DNA of 64,000 bases. It comes from Undaria pinnatifida (Eukaryota > Sar > Phaeophyceae > Laminariales > Alariaceae). Positions 47,101-56,144 of the stretch are shown here, in pieces (the stretch's first letter is position 1; the number at the start of each line of letters is the position of its first letter). Below the pieces are notes generated by a model. That model searched no databases. It saw nothing but the letters and a program-made list of their open reading frames with translations, and had not been told where the DNA came from. Location of the stretch: the NCBI GenBank assembly GCA_012845835.1, contig JABAKD010000001.1, positions 11,695,123-11,759,122 of the forward strand. The letters are read 5' to 3'. The translations under genes were made by a program, and so were the position numbers.

Positions 47101-50100
47101 GCTCCCCCCCCCCCCCCAAAGGATAGTTCCTAAATGTGCGTAGCCTTGCTGGTGAGTTAGTCAGGAGACGCGATGTAACCGTAGATCTGGTATTGTTGGA
47201 CCAACCAGGGTGTCTCTGACACACGCTACCGTAGAGGTGCACACACCGATATTTTTCTGGGGTTCCTCAGTTGAGGAGCTATACCCCGACAACAACAACT
47301 ATACCCAAGGACCTTCCTTGAGCAGGCTGAAAGTGAAACGTCGGTGACCAAACCCATCGCCGCGAAAGGTATAAAAATGAACTGTGTTCCGAGAACAAGA
47401 ATGTCATTCTTCTCCGACGATCAAAAATGGGTAGGCTAAGGACCCTCTCGTCATCCCGAGCAAGAATCACCGAAACCGTCTACCGCTACCGTGGCACGCG
47501 TGGTCTACCACACTGCTGCCACAGGCAAGGGGTACAAAAACGATCGGGTCCGACACAGAGGGGCCCACCTTACAACAATTTAAACGAAACGTGATGCACA
47601 GCCGATGTGACTCATGTGCTGTAGAGCACCATGCGCAACACGTCGAGCATCTCAACACGGTCGTAACACGGTTTCGTCAGTAGCTCCAACGGACGGCCTG
47701 GCTAGGTATGTCTTTCGGTACCGCTGCAACGGGGACGTGTTTGTTTAATCCGTAGAGCACTCTTTGAGAACCATCGACGAAGAGGCCACGAAGCGGCCGA
47801 CCGCCAGGTGAGCTCTGACCCACGCACGCATAAAAACAATACACAAATACGAGTAGCCCTCCTGCATACCACGTGCACGCATAAACAGGCCGGCGAAATT
47901 TACTCACAACTCCTCCAGCTTCGTGAGATCGGCGAACAATCCGTCGGGTAAGGTCCTCATGCCACATTCGCCTAGGCCCCTGACAGAAACAAGATATCCG
48001 GCATGCACAGGAGCATCCATAAAACCGAACAAGGTTATTTGCCGAGTGGGAACAACATGTCCCCCAGGCTCTGCAGCGAGAAACGGAGCGATTTTGCCTA
48101 CTGCGCGGAATAATCACCATTATTAGCTCGCCATGCCATCCTTGTCTGAGTGTCAGCAATCGCCATAGTCGCGTCTATAAAATGCGACTTCAATCAAACT
48201 CAGCAGCCAACCTCAACAGTATTTCCGTAACACTTGGCTATGGTGTATACGCTAAACGGTTAGCGCACTCACAGCTCGATGAGTCCCGTAAGGCCATCAA
48301 ACAACCCCACCAGGCTGGTCATATCCCTCAGATCATTCCCGTCGAGGTACCTGAGGGATTCAGAGTGCGTGAAAGGGGTCATGGGGGTCGCCGTGTTAGG
48401 GCACCGGCAGGACGGCTGCAACAGACGGAGGCGTTTCATGTACGGGCGTCCAACCAAGTTTATGCGGAAATCCAGATCCGAAACTCGTTGGTCACAATTT
48501 TCTAAGCAGGCTTGCCACGACTCCTGACCTAGGGAAGTTTGCGCATTCGAAACCCATACTTGTAGTTAATTTAAAGTGCGGTCAGTGCCCGTGTAATCAC
48601 CCGTCCTGGAAACCGGGATAGCGCGAGTAAGCATCCTTCACTTGCATCCATCGACCTATAGGACCGCTGCATCCCGTTCGAGATAAACATTATGGTAGGT
48701 GACGGCAGGGGGGACGGGTGCCTTCCATTGAGCTCGGCTTGCGCATATTGCCTACCCTGACGAACGAGCTCCTTTGGCCTAAACTAGGAAATGTCACGTT
48801 AAGGAAATTCAACACACCAGGTTTTCAGTAACACAACACCATGCAGCCTTGCGCCTTCTCAACGCGTAACCGTACCGTCATGTTTGACAAACTTGTAGAT
48901 TTGACGTATTCTGCGGGCCAATATGATTCCATACCCCTCAAAATCCACAAGATACGCTTTGATCCGGAGAGGGGGTAGGACCGCACTACGGTAGCATCAC
49001 CATGTTCCCTCTACCGTGGTTGTTCTGATTTCATGCAGAACAGCACGCAGATGGCGCAGGCCGTGCTGACGTCTTTGAGATCAGCGAGACCTTTCGAGGA
49101 TCAAGTTTGATTACTTCGGTCACTGCTGTCGAGACAAAGCGATGGACGAACAACATACATTATTTTGTACCAAGCTCACGTGTCGTACCTACAGTTAATT
49201 AGCACACTGCAGGTAGCTCTGGCCTAAGAAACCTGCCGAACAATAACCACGCACCAACAATATATTCAATCCCGAACTTGAGGTAGGTCGCAAAACTCGA
49301 ACCTCAACCGTTCGCACGTGAAAGTAGAAACTGCATCACAGCGATCGCTATATATATATATATATATGTATTCTACGCACCACTCATCAATATAGGCGGA
49401 CTTACAGTTCTTGTAGTTGAGAAAGCCCGGAGAAGAGACCAATTGGAAGGCCTTCCGGCGTCAACTCGTTGTCGAATATCCGCCTGGATCAGCCAGAGTC
49501 GCAGTCAGGGTGGAAGTCGACGATATTCGAGGTTTCGCCGCCCGTCGTTTAAACCACAAAATATATAGTCTAGTCACGGTGTAATATAGCGCAGGAGACG
49601 GGGCTGCTTCGTAGGGTAACTAATGAATTCCTTGATGCCGCAAGCGCAAGCGTGAGCTTTGGCGTTTGGGTGGCAAAATGGAGATCCCAACACTTCCTCA
49701 GCTCAGCAGGATCCCGTCGCCAGATCGCTGCTCACTCGGCTCGGTAGATTGACTCCCAACATCAAGTGGCACTGTTGTGTGCGTTTTTATCGGAGATGGG
49801 GTCCAAGGTCGTTTTACTTGCTACAGGTAGGTTGCGGTTCGGTTAAGAACATGCATGTCTATGCATCAACGTAGAACTCTGTGGATATGCCACGACAGCG
49901 CCAGACCCTACATACCTAAACAAACAGGCCCGGGTCGCCATGTATCGTCCGAGTCAACGACGCCACGTGAAGACGCAGCGACGGCGGAAGAAACCCCGGT
50001 GCGATATCAATTCGTCGTGCTATCTTTTGGTGAATTTTTCCCCAAAAAGCAATTTCGATCCAAAAACGCTAACCAACACACACATCGGACACGTGCTGCG

Positions 50101-53100
50101 GTGTATCGAGAAGTGCATATTTGTTGCTTCCGAGGCTCCTAACCAGTTGGGTCACTCTGTCACTCACCCAAAACGTGACTTATTTATACAGTAAACTCAA
50201 ACTGCTTTTGCTACGAACAAACCCTTGGCCTATCTATGTAAACGGACATTTCATATTATCATGTCATAGGAGATATGCCATTTCCGACAAGTTGGGTTGG
50301 GTTGACCAGCCCCCTTCACCCAAAACCGAAATGGGGGAAAAAATGGCCACATATTTATCGCAGCACCCGCCACCACGGCCTGGTATGGTGTGATGTGTAT
50401 TTGTCTGCCACCCCGGTACTCAGCAGTCCATCTCTGCGTGGTTGACATTTTATTACATGGATGACGGTATCCTAACAACGACAAATGATTAGTGTAGCGT
50501 GGTACAGGGATGTAACTTATCCTATAGCTTCCCGTCTCGAATAATGACAAGGCAGTGGCGTAGCTTGCATGGATGTCTGACAACCGAAGAACACGCGGTG
50601 GGGCCGGCTTGAGGCCAACGCCCTCAGATAGTGTAGCGAACAAGGATGCATATCTCTGCCAATACTCACAGTATCTGGAGACTTTCCAGGTCGGAGAAAG
50701 CGCCCTCGGGCAAGCTCGTCAGATCATTGAAGGCCATGTCCCTGCCCGAACGCGACATGATGCAGCGAATGTATGCCAGCCGTACAACAGGAGATGTGGT
50801 ATTTAACGGGTGCAAACAGTCACGAACATGTCTATATGCTGAAATCACCTGTCTCAAACGTCGGCTCTGACAGGTTGGTTGCAATTACGGGTCTTGTACA
50901 CTGGGTGGTTGTGAAAATCTGCTTGAACAATGTTCTACTCTACTACTACTGCAGTATTGACCGTTTCCTACGACACACTACGTAGTGTGTCGTAGGAAAC
51001 GACGCAGGGGTCTGGGTTAGTGCAATTCTTGCGTCAAAGAGCGCATTGCAAGCGAGGGCCCAGCTACCGAATACAGCCTTTTCCCCACTCACAGGAACTC
51101 GAGCTTGGTGAGACCAGAGAACAGCCCTTCCGGCACGGTCACCAGCTTGTTGGAGTACAGGTCCCTGGTCGAGAAACGCATCACAGCAGGCCGGAACAAC
51201 CACGAATGTCAACAAGATGCCACCATGTGCTTCGCCGTGTATGTCACCATAGTCACGCAGTCAATGTACTGCCCGAGGCGAGTAGGCCTCTAAGCGAGCG
51301 GCTCTGCTTCTCATTGACGCGTAACACGAGGTCTCACGCGGTTCTTTTCAAAATACTAACATGATGATCAAAACCAAGAAGCGACTGGTCGCTACAATTC
51401 GCCTCGAAGCGCCCACCAGCCAGCGACAAAGAGGTGACAAAGACTCGCCTTCAAATGATAGGTAGAACCATAATAGCGCCACACGAAGAGCCACATGACT
51501 GTAGAGGTCAGAACAGCCGAACTAAACGACTTCACGAAGCGTCAACGATGCATGTCTTGCGATGGATGTCCTGCAGCTGCTGCACCGTACCCTACCCGCG
51601 ATGCACCGCGGCGCAAACATACGCCAGAGTACTAACTAACGGTTTCATTGGGTTTTGCGCCGGCAAGTCGGTGCTCTTTACACGGCCGTGTGTGTGAGGT
51701 ATAAACCATCAGTAGGGTAAGAGGAATACCCCCATCATCGCTACCGGGTTGACGCGCGCTTCGATAGCTACGATGGAGGTGCGCCACGTTTTTTTGAGGT
51801 TTCCTAATAAATGTCGGAGCTTAAGACCTCTCCCAAAAAACGGATTTGGAGAAAACATCAAAACTGCAATGATACCGGATGAAAACTCCCATGTCATAGG
51901 TACCAAACGAGCACCACGCAAAGAAAAAATGCCCTATTTTTTCCGACGACTATGATGGGTTAAGGAGCCCCGTCGTTCAGAAACCATTTCAGACGAAAAA
52001 TGCTAGCTACCTCTATCGAGGAACGCGTCCGTTTCAGTCACTCGCACGAGGAGATCTCTACCTCACCGACAAAAGCGCTTACGGGACGTTTGTTTTTGGC
52101 GCGGCCTAGCTTGACCCTTCCATTGAGTATTCGTATCGCCCCAAACAAAACAGCACGAAAAACATCCAGGCCGGAGAGGAACAACGGGGTTTTTCGCGCG
52201 AGTGACCCAGCGCCACTGCAAAACAAGGTCCCCGAACGTAAGGTAAACCCCTCCGCCGTAGCCTGGACATCTAGTCTGTAGTATCGCACTCACAAGGAGG
52301 TCAGCTCGGACAGGCCTGCAAATGTGTCCTCGGCAAAGGACGATATGGTGCTCTCGTCCAGATCTCTGAAGACGAGAACACAAGACGCGGCGATGGCGGA
52401 AGGTGGGAAACACAGGCGGATGGTGCCAGCACAAACACACACAGGACAGAGGCGAAAACGTGTACCCCTAACGCGTTGCGAGCTTGCATCACGTGGACGA
52501 TCGTTGCAGCCTTTCGCTTACGACATAAACATCGGGAATTGGCGCGACCGGAACGAAAACAAAGCTAATACACGGTGTAGTCGAGCGCATTTGCATTCTA
52601 CATACGTGGAGAGTCTGCAGGACCCACTGCAACCAACCACCCCCACTTGGACCAAACATATCGTGTCGCGAATGATGATCTGCGACTCGGATTGGTATCA
52701 TCTCCTTGTACGTATATGCATGAATTCCGTGAATCTCTGAGACGTCGTCATCGATTGAATACCCAGCATATATATGCTATGGAGCTCAATGGGTGAGAAC
52801 GGTTAAGCTTCACGACTCCCTAAGCAGTGGGTAGAGGGTTGGAGCGAGGGAGGCAAACGACGACAATTGATGGAGGAAATCAACCAGGGCTGAGGAGTTC
52901 TCGTGGGGCGTACGTAGGGTTCCTGGGTGCTAAATTGATTATATAGTATCTCATGAAGTTTGCCTGTGTTGGCTACTGGTGCCGTTGGTTCACAGGTAAT
53001 AACAAGGAAGATGTTTGCAAAAAAGGCAGGCTTTTCGTAGTGGTTCACACGCGTTACCAGATTAACGGTACCCTCCCGTTCAGCGAGCAATTTGCCATCC

Positions 53101-56100
53101 TATGGTTCGCGCTGGACTAACGCTTTTGGAGTCGGTCTGCCCCCTAGCTTCTTCCTCGACCAGCCACTCATGTCCCACGAGTGTTTTTTTCGTAGCCCAG
53201 GTGATGAACCGCTGCATTCGAGGCACTTACAATTGCACGACGTTGGTTTTCCCGAACTCCTCGAAGCATGCCGGCAAAAATGGGACGTCATCATCCCTCA
53301 GGTCGCAGTCGGTGAACTCCCTGCGAATGGAGACATCCAGAAAAAACGCACAGGAACAACACGTATCGTCGAAATGGCTCTTTATGCTCGCGATGTCATT
53401 ATTGCAAAGCGTGACGCTGTTGTTGAATCACACGGCAGCGTCTGGATATTTTTTGTATATTGGTGCCCCGTCATTTAACTGCCACGATTATGTGCCCTGT
53501 AGACGACATTTTCCCCTGGCGCACCCCGCAAAGTTTACAGCAACCAGCACGTGAGACTGCCGTATCTTAATCCCCATTTGAACGGGAAGACGACCTTGCA
53601 ACCCATGCAAGCAAAATAGTCGCTGCATACGGCGGTGCACTGCGCAATCTGGTCTTGTTTGGAACGGTGGACGCCGTGCCCTCGACATTGTTCCAGTTCG
53701 CATCGTATCTAAGGTAGTGTAAAGCGGCAAGATTGGTCCGAACCAAGGATAGGGTGGCAAGGAAGTCACTTTTATGATGCTTATCCCAGCGCCCCAGTAT
53801 CTTCCCGGGTGATTTCCATGCCTTAACATGTTGTGCTTTACTGTTTAGTTAATACACCGACTTTGGGTAATACGTGTATGCCTAAGTTCCGGCGTGACGT
53901 GTGGCACAGGATCGTTCGCGCTTGTGGATTGAATTCAGCATTAAAAAAGGTGGTACACTCTGCCCTCATGTAGCTCAGGTCTCCAACAGTGGTGGGTTGG
54001 TCCTGCCTAGAACTGGGCACCCAGCCGCGAAAGCATCATAGCGCATGGGATATAGCCTGCTGAGGTAGGCACCCCAGGCAAGTACTCCCGCTAAAGTCCA
54101 TTGAGGATATAGCGTATCTGCTCTGTAAACCCAGCACCCCCGCTGAATGTCTCTTCGAGCCTCCGGGCCGGAGGAAGATTCTCACATATTCGACAGGTAG
54201 AGCACGACGCCAGGCACAAACGCTTTGTCACCATGCTATATGGATACATGAATGAGGGAGATGTTGGGTTGAAGCGTATATTATATCTCACATGGTTGTG
54301 TCCCCTGAAAACGTGCACTTGTAGTCCGCGCTCGTAGGATCGAGGCACGAGTTGTCGCTGCTACCGGTTTCTGCGACGAAAATGTTCGGCAGTGGAAAAA
54401 CGACGTAGGAGAGAGGAGCCAGCCGATTGCGATGCGTCGTCGCATTAGTTTGGTTTGGAGCAATCCTTTGTGGGGCCGTAAAATTACGATCTGGCACGAG
54501 GTCAGGGAGCGGGGCTCGGTTAGCGTTCTGAATGCAACCATGCATCTTGATGGGAACGGACCCTTTGAGCCGTGGCTTCATCTCAACATCGCACAGTATC
54601 GCTGGCCGTTATTCAGCTGACAAAGTTATTATGGAGTATGCCACCTCAAAAAACGTATCTTGTGGCACTCGCCCCCCTCGTGCATTTAAGTCAAACAAAC
54701 CGTACACCACTGATTGAAAGGGCTTCTAACGTATAGCCCGCACGGGGGTTTATTTACCGGGAAGACGCCACAACATCGTGACCATCGCAAAGAACTTGCC
54801 AACAAACCGAACACATATGAATAAGACCATTTACATCGAAATGACGCGGGGCAATCTTTGTCTATAGACTTTCTCGGGAATCTACATCAAACGTCGGAGG
54901 CCGCCAACTACAAGAGAACGGCACGTCACTCCTTAGGTTTATGGCACACACCTTCGTCGTCCGTGCATTGATCTTGGCAAGCTTCGCTGGCTTCGTAACT
55001 CGAGCACACACTGCCAAAGGTATCGCACACGGTATCGACGGATGCGGCCGCCGCCGTGCTCAGCGGAGAGCCATAGTCGGCCAAGTCGCAGACGGAGGAC
55101 ACGCCTGAGCACAAGGCGTCCCACGCCTCCTCACAGACCGTGCAGACGGCGAAGTCGAGACGACGACCTTCCATCGCGACCACCGCGTCATTTTGCTGGT
55201 GAGCGAGTGCTCGCCGGGTGGATGACGTCAGTCGGACGCTCTCCAGGTTGTCGCTGTCGTCGTAGGAAACCTTCACAATGGTTGCGAGTTACGGAACGAA
55301 AAACGCCTTACTGGTACACGTCGTATGGATTGGCGCGGCAGCTATCGCGTTTTACAGTAGGAATCCCTCTATAGCGCGAGCACGATGGGCCAATCGGGAA
55401 CAGAGGCCCAATATGGCGGCAACCGGCACAAATGAACCGGCACTATAGAGGGACCACTTTACTGTGCAGTGTATCAGTCACGAACTGTTGGAAGGTCTGA
55501 TACAGTCACCTAGTCGTCAAAAGCGAGCTCACACAGCTGACGTTGGCAGAGTAATTGCTTACAGTGTTACCTGGCATGCACAAACACAGTGCGCTGCAAC
55601 GATGACTGAAAAGGCTACTGTGCTGCAACGACGACTGACAAGGATTCCAAAAATAGCCGGAGGGCCGTTCGTATTGATTACTTTCCATGCGAGTACCACT
55701 CGCAAAAAGCAGACCATGGCATGTAAGGTGTTTGCTTTAATCTATAAGATGCCGCACGCTGGGACTGGTATCATCGTCGACATGTCGCCAACCCTAGGTT
55801 CGAATCCCAGGCTTCAGCGCGATAACCAAATACGCCGGGTGAAGACGCTCCACCGGCTTTCCTTGATGGAATGCGACAGGGAGGGGCCAACGCACCTTGT
55901 ACTTCTCCGTGCCGACTTTCAGATTCGTCACAATGGTATCCGAGTCAAACGTGTAGAGCGAGCGCGAGCCGTCCTGGCTGAACTTGAGCCTGTAGGGCTT
56001 GTTGCGGCCGTCATCGTATGCAACCACGGTGAAGGTTATGCCCCCCCCCGTCACCGACAACGTTTCCCGAGTCGCATCGCCAAAACCAAGGCTGGCCAAC

Positions 56101-56144
56101 GCCATACCCACCAGAGAGACGTGACCTGTACTGAGCATCATCAT
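38066..56144 (-). CDS. Secreted multi-exon leucine-rich repeat protein (spliced gene model, 3' end not found)
   Basis: Twelve exons with GT-AG borders and matching phases join into about 440 residues; three weaker downstream exons extend this to about 516. Order: signal peptide and beta-rich region (residues 1-83), eight-cysteine domain (84-190), linker, a 30-residue LRR cap, then eight LRRs of 23-26 residues. From exon 4 on, every exon starts with the third base of a Leu codon and ends with the first two bases of the next one, so whole repeats can be added or lost without a frameshift. LRR solenoids bind proteins or other ligands; with a signal peptide this one should act outside the cell. 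Single-LRR exons of fixed phase are known in Ectocarpus LRR genes, where exon shuffling has been described. I found no transmembrane segment, kinase, GTPase or NB-ARC domain, so a receptor with an unseen C-terminus, a secreted protein or a wall protein all remain possible. The splicing is inferred, not seen in RNA. Confidence 0.83.
38395..38447 (-). CDS. LRR gene candidate exon 14
   Basis: 53 nt, phase 2 to phase 1, with an acceptor behind a pyrimidine-rich stretch (GTATGAGCAG) and a GTGAGA donor. It encodes TATDVFLDSEDIRDGTC. Its final G joins the AG of exon 15 to code Glu, giving the run CEC. Acidic, with one cysteine. Confidence 0.48.
38742..38840 (-). CDS. LRR gene candidate exon 13
   Basis: 99 nt bounded by a GCTCAG acceptor and a GTAAGAG donor, phase 2 to phase 2, so it would join exons 12 and 14 without a frameshift. 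It contains VGLPESCNVEFQSCLAVSPA; two cysteines could form an LRR C-terminal cap. No family motif is recognisable and the opposite strand is also open here, so the call rests on phase and splice sites only. Confidence 0.38.
39486..39551. repeat. Hairpin with 16 bp arms
   Basis: AAAAAAAACGGCAGGC and GCCTGCCGTTTTTTTT enclose about 34 nt containing CCCTCAGGGG and poly-T. It lies in LRR intron 12 and may be the tail-to-tail end of a decayed element. Confidence 0.75.
39812..40105 (-). repeat. TIR element family C, copy 7 (in LRR intron 12)
   Basis: Left: AACGACGCGTGCTGACGATA then GAGGTGAAACG. Right: TTCAGAAATCGCTTCAG, AAAACGTGCTTCGCACACG and CCTCTATCGTAGCCTGCGTC. The ends form inverted CGATAGAGGT termini. 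Confidence 0.55.
40912..41157 (+). repeat. TIR element family A, copy 5 (in LRR intron 12)
   Basis: Starts GCCGTGCTACGGTGTACCCC with a C run and AACTTTCTTTAACGAAGTCG; ends GGGGGAGGGCTATCGTTCC. It lies about 51 nt inside the intron from the donor of exon 12. Confidence 0.68.
41209..41280 (-). CDS. LRR gene exon 12: single LRR (24 residues)
   Basis: 72 nt, phase 2 to phase 2. It encodes DLEGCRLTTLPAGVFSPM, then ANLQTL; Cys takes the Asn position. Acceptor TTGATTAG, donor GTGAGT. A family A TIR element begins about 51 nt past the donor. This is the last module of clear LRR type; what follows is weaker. Confidence 0.88.
41281..44270. other. LRR intron 11 (2.99 kb)
   Basis: Holds family B copy 6. 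A 204-codon plus-strand frame at 42061-42675 overlaps a second open frame and has a Leu/Cys-rich middle with no motif; considered chance. 42869-42940 on the minus strand resembles a decayed LRR. Confidence 0.45.
43456..43742 (+). repeat. TIR element family B, copy 6 (in LRR intron 11)
   Basis: Starts CATCGGGTAAGGGGGGGCAC and ends CCCCCCTGCTACGGTCGAC. It contains GCGGAACGTAGTTAACCATT. A 92-codon minus-strand frame across it is only element sequence. Confidence 0.55.
44271..44339 (-). CDS. LRR gene exon 11: single LRR (23 residues)
   Basis: 69 nt, phase 2 to phase 2. It encodes ELTDNNLSTLGSTLSGL, then TELRTL. It is one residue shorter than its neighbours and lacks the Pro-x-Gly-x-Phe turn. Acceptor GATGATAG, donor GTGAGT. 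Confidence 0.85.
45108..45290 (-). repeat. TIR element family D, copy 5 (in LRR intron 10)
   Basis: Begins CACGGTGGAAGGGGTGCAGC, then TTTTAAGAATCTTCTGAGCT and CTAACATGAGG. Partial. Confidence 0.55.
45762..45885 (-). repeat. TIR element family D, copy 6 (in LRR intron 10)
   Basis: Begins ACGCGACGGGGTGCAGCGG and continues TTTCTGAGCTCCTAACGCGA and AAGGCCTTCGTTCGCACAAC. The distal end is missing. Confidence 0.55.
46245..46495 (+). repeat. TIR element family C, copy 8 (in LRR intron 10)
   Basis: Contains GAGTTCCTCGCTTAAGGAGG and TTTCCGAGAGATGCTGGGCC then AAGGAGTTGCGTGATTTCAG; ends ACCGAAGCTGTCGTAGCGGG. Decayed. Confidence 0.42.
47908..47979 (-). CDS. LRR gene exon 10: single LRR (24 residues)
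   Basis: 72 nt, phase 2 to phase 2. It encodes GLGECGMRTLPDGLFADL, then TKLEEL. Cys replaces the usual Asn in LxxNxL, a common substitution in LRRs. Acceptor CTGTCAG, donor GTGAGT. The following intron is the longest found (3,568 nt) and is full of repeats. Confidence 0.88.
48273..48350 (-). CDS. LRR gene exon 9: single LRR (26 residues)
   Basis: 78 nt, phase 2 to phase 2. It encodes YLDGNDLRDMTSLVGLFDGL, then TGLIEL. It keeps the LxxNxL motif and the GLFDGL turn. Acceptor CCCTCAG, donor GTGAGT. The next intron is only 293 nt. Confidence 0.88.
49406..49483 (-). CDS. LRR gene exon 8: single LRR (26 residues)
   Basis: 78 nt, phase 2 to phase 2. It encodes RIFDNELTPEGLPIGLFSGL, then SQLQEL. 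The two extra residues lie between the Asn-x-Leu motif and the Leu-Pro motif. Acceptor GATCCAG, donor GTAAGT. Confidence 0.88.
50670..50741 (-). CDS. LRR gene exon 7: single LRR (24 residues)
   Basis: 72 nt, phase 2 to phase 2. It encodes DMAFNDLTSLPEGAFSDL and then ESLQIL, close to the 24-residue consensus. Acceptor GGGCAG, donor GTGAGT. The intron between exons 6 and 7 is 351 nt and contains a perfect 38 bp palindrome. Confidence 0.9.
50963..51000. repeat. Perfect 38 bp palindrome in LRR intron 6
   Basis: GTTTCCTACGACACACTAC is followed at once by its exact reverse complement, centred on TAC/GTA. In the minus-strand pre-mRNA it would form a 19 bp hairpin with no loop, between exons 6 and 7. 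Confidence 0.95.
51093..51164 (-). CDS. LRR gene exon 6: single LRR (24 residues)
   Basis: 72 nt, phase 2 to phase 2. A canonical repeat: DLYSNKLVTVPEGLFSGL, then TKLEFL. The LxxNxL motif and the PEGLFSGL segment are those of the 24-residue LRR class typical of extracellular proteins. Acceptor CGACCAG, donor GTGAGT. Confidence 0.9.
51760..52270 (+). repeat. Family C element followed by family B element (in LRR intron 5)
   Basis: 51760-52022 has family C ends (CGATAGCTACGATGGAGGTG and ACCTCTATCGAGGAACGCG) with GGAGCTTAAGACCTCTCCC inside. 52030-52270 continues with family B features: TCACTCGCACGAGGAGATC, GGAACAACGGGGTTTTTCGC and CCGCCGTAGCCTGG. The pair ends about 23 nt from exon 5. Confidence 0.6.
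52294..52365 (-). CDS. LRR gene exon 5: single LRR (24 residues)
   Basis: 72 nt, phase 2 to phase 2, with donor GTGAGT. The core reads ISSFAEDTFAGLSELTSL, preceded by DLDES. The repeat lacks the usual Asn (Ser-Thr there) but keeps the F-x-G-L-x-x-L spacing. A TIR-element copy ends about 23 nt into the following intron. Confidence 0.83.
53231..53320 (-). CDS. LRR gene exon 4: LRR N-terminal cap
   Basis: 90 nt, phase 2 to phase 2. It encodes 30 residues with an LRR-like hydrophobic pattern (FTDCDLRDDDVPFLPACF, ending VVQL) and two cysteines, fitting a cap or irregular first repeat of an extracellular LRR array. The acceptor is TTCGCAG and the donor GTAAGTG. Its terminal TT joins the A that opens exon 5 to code Leu. 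Confidence 0.8.
54292..54370 (-). CDS. LRR gene exon 3: short linker with two cysteines
   Basis: 79 nt between a CGTCGCAG acceptor and a GTGAGA donor, phase 1 to phase 2. It encodes TGSSDNSCLDPTSADYKC and then TFSGDTT; the last two bases, AT, join the first G of exon 4 to give Met. Two more cysteines continue the cysteine-rich N-terminal region. Its support is that both phases match its neighbours exactly. Confidence 0.72.
54952..55270 (-). CDS. LRR gene exon 2: eight-cysteine extracellular domain
   Basis: 319 nt, phase 0 to phase 1. It opens with VSYDDSDNLESVRL after an AAG acceptor and carries eight cysteines in the order CxxC, x7, C, x6, C, about 20 residues, C, x6, C, x8, C, x3, C. The even number and spacing suggest disulfide pairs, as expected for a secreted N-terminal cap. 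CxxC near the start is loosely saposin-like, but I cannot assign a family. The donor AAG/GTGTGTG leaves one base, which joins the AA that opens exon 3 to give Glu. The alternative, reading on into the intron, reaches a stop after VCHKPKE. Confidence 0.72.
55357..55466. mobile_element. Tc1/mariner (pogo-like) MITE in LRR intron 1
   Basis: Ends CAGTAGGAATCCCTCTATAG and CTATAGAGGGACCACTTTAC then TG are inverted copies with one short indel. CAGT ends and CCTCTATAG are like pogo/Tigger termini. The left flank is TA; the right flank is TG, so the duplication is imperfect. It contains GGCAACCGGCAC, also seen near 4.1 kb. Confidence 0.6.
55896..56144 (-). CDS. LRR gene exon 1: signal peptide and beta-rich region
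   Basis: Encodes 83 residues from three consecutive ATGs (first at 56144). The N-terminus has a hydrophobic core (VSLVGMALASLGFG) followed by small residues, as in a signal peptide with cleavage probably near residue 24. The rest alternates hydrophobic and polar residues (ITFTVVAYDD, YRLKFSQDG), suggesting beta-strands; I do not recognise the domain. The exon ends KYK at a GTGCGT donor in phase 0. The start was chosen because nothing upstream in frame looks coding and the signal peptide follows at once. A 241-codon frame on the opposite strand over this exon is a shadow. Confidence 0.72.

Larger units (their letters stand above)
44340..47907. other. LRR intron 10 (3.57 kb)
   Basis: Holds family D copies 5 and 6 and family C copy 8. 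Two degenerate LRR-like stretches lie near 44467-44530 and 45325-45395 (see findings). The remainder shows nothing. Confidence 0.5.
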
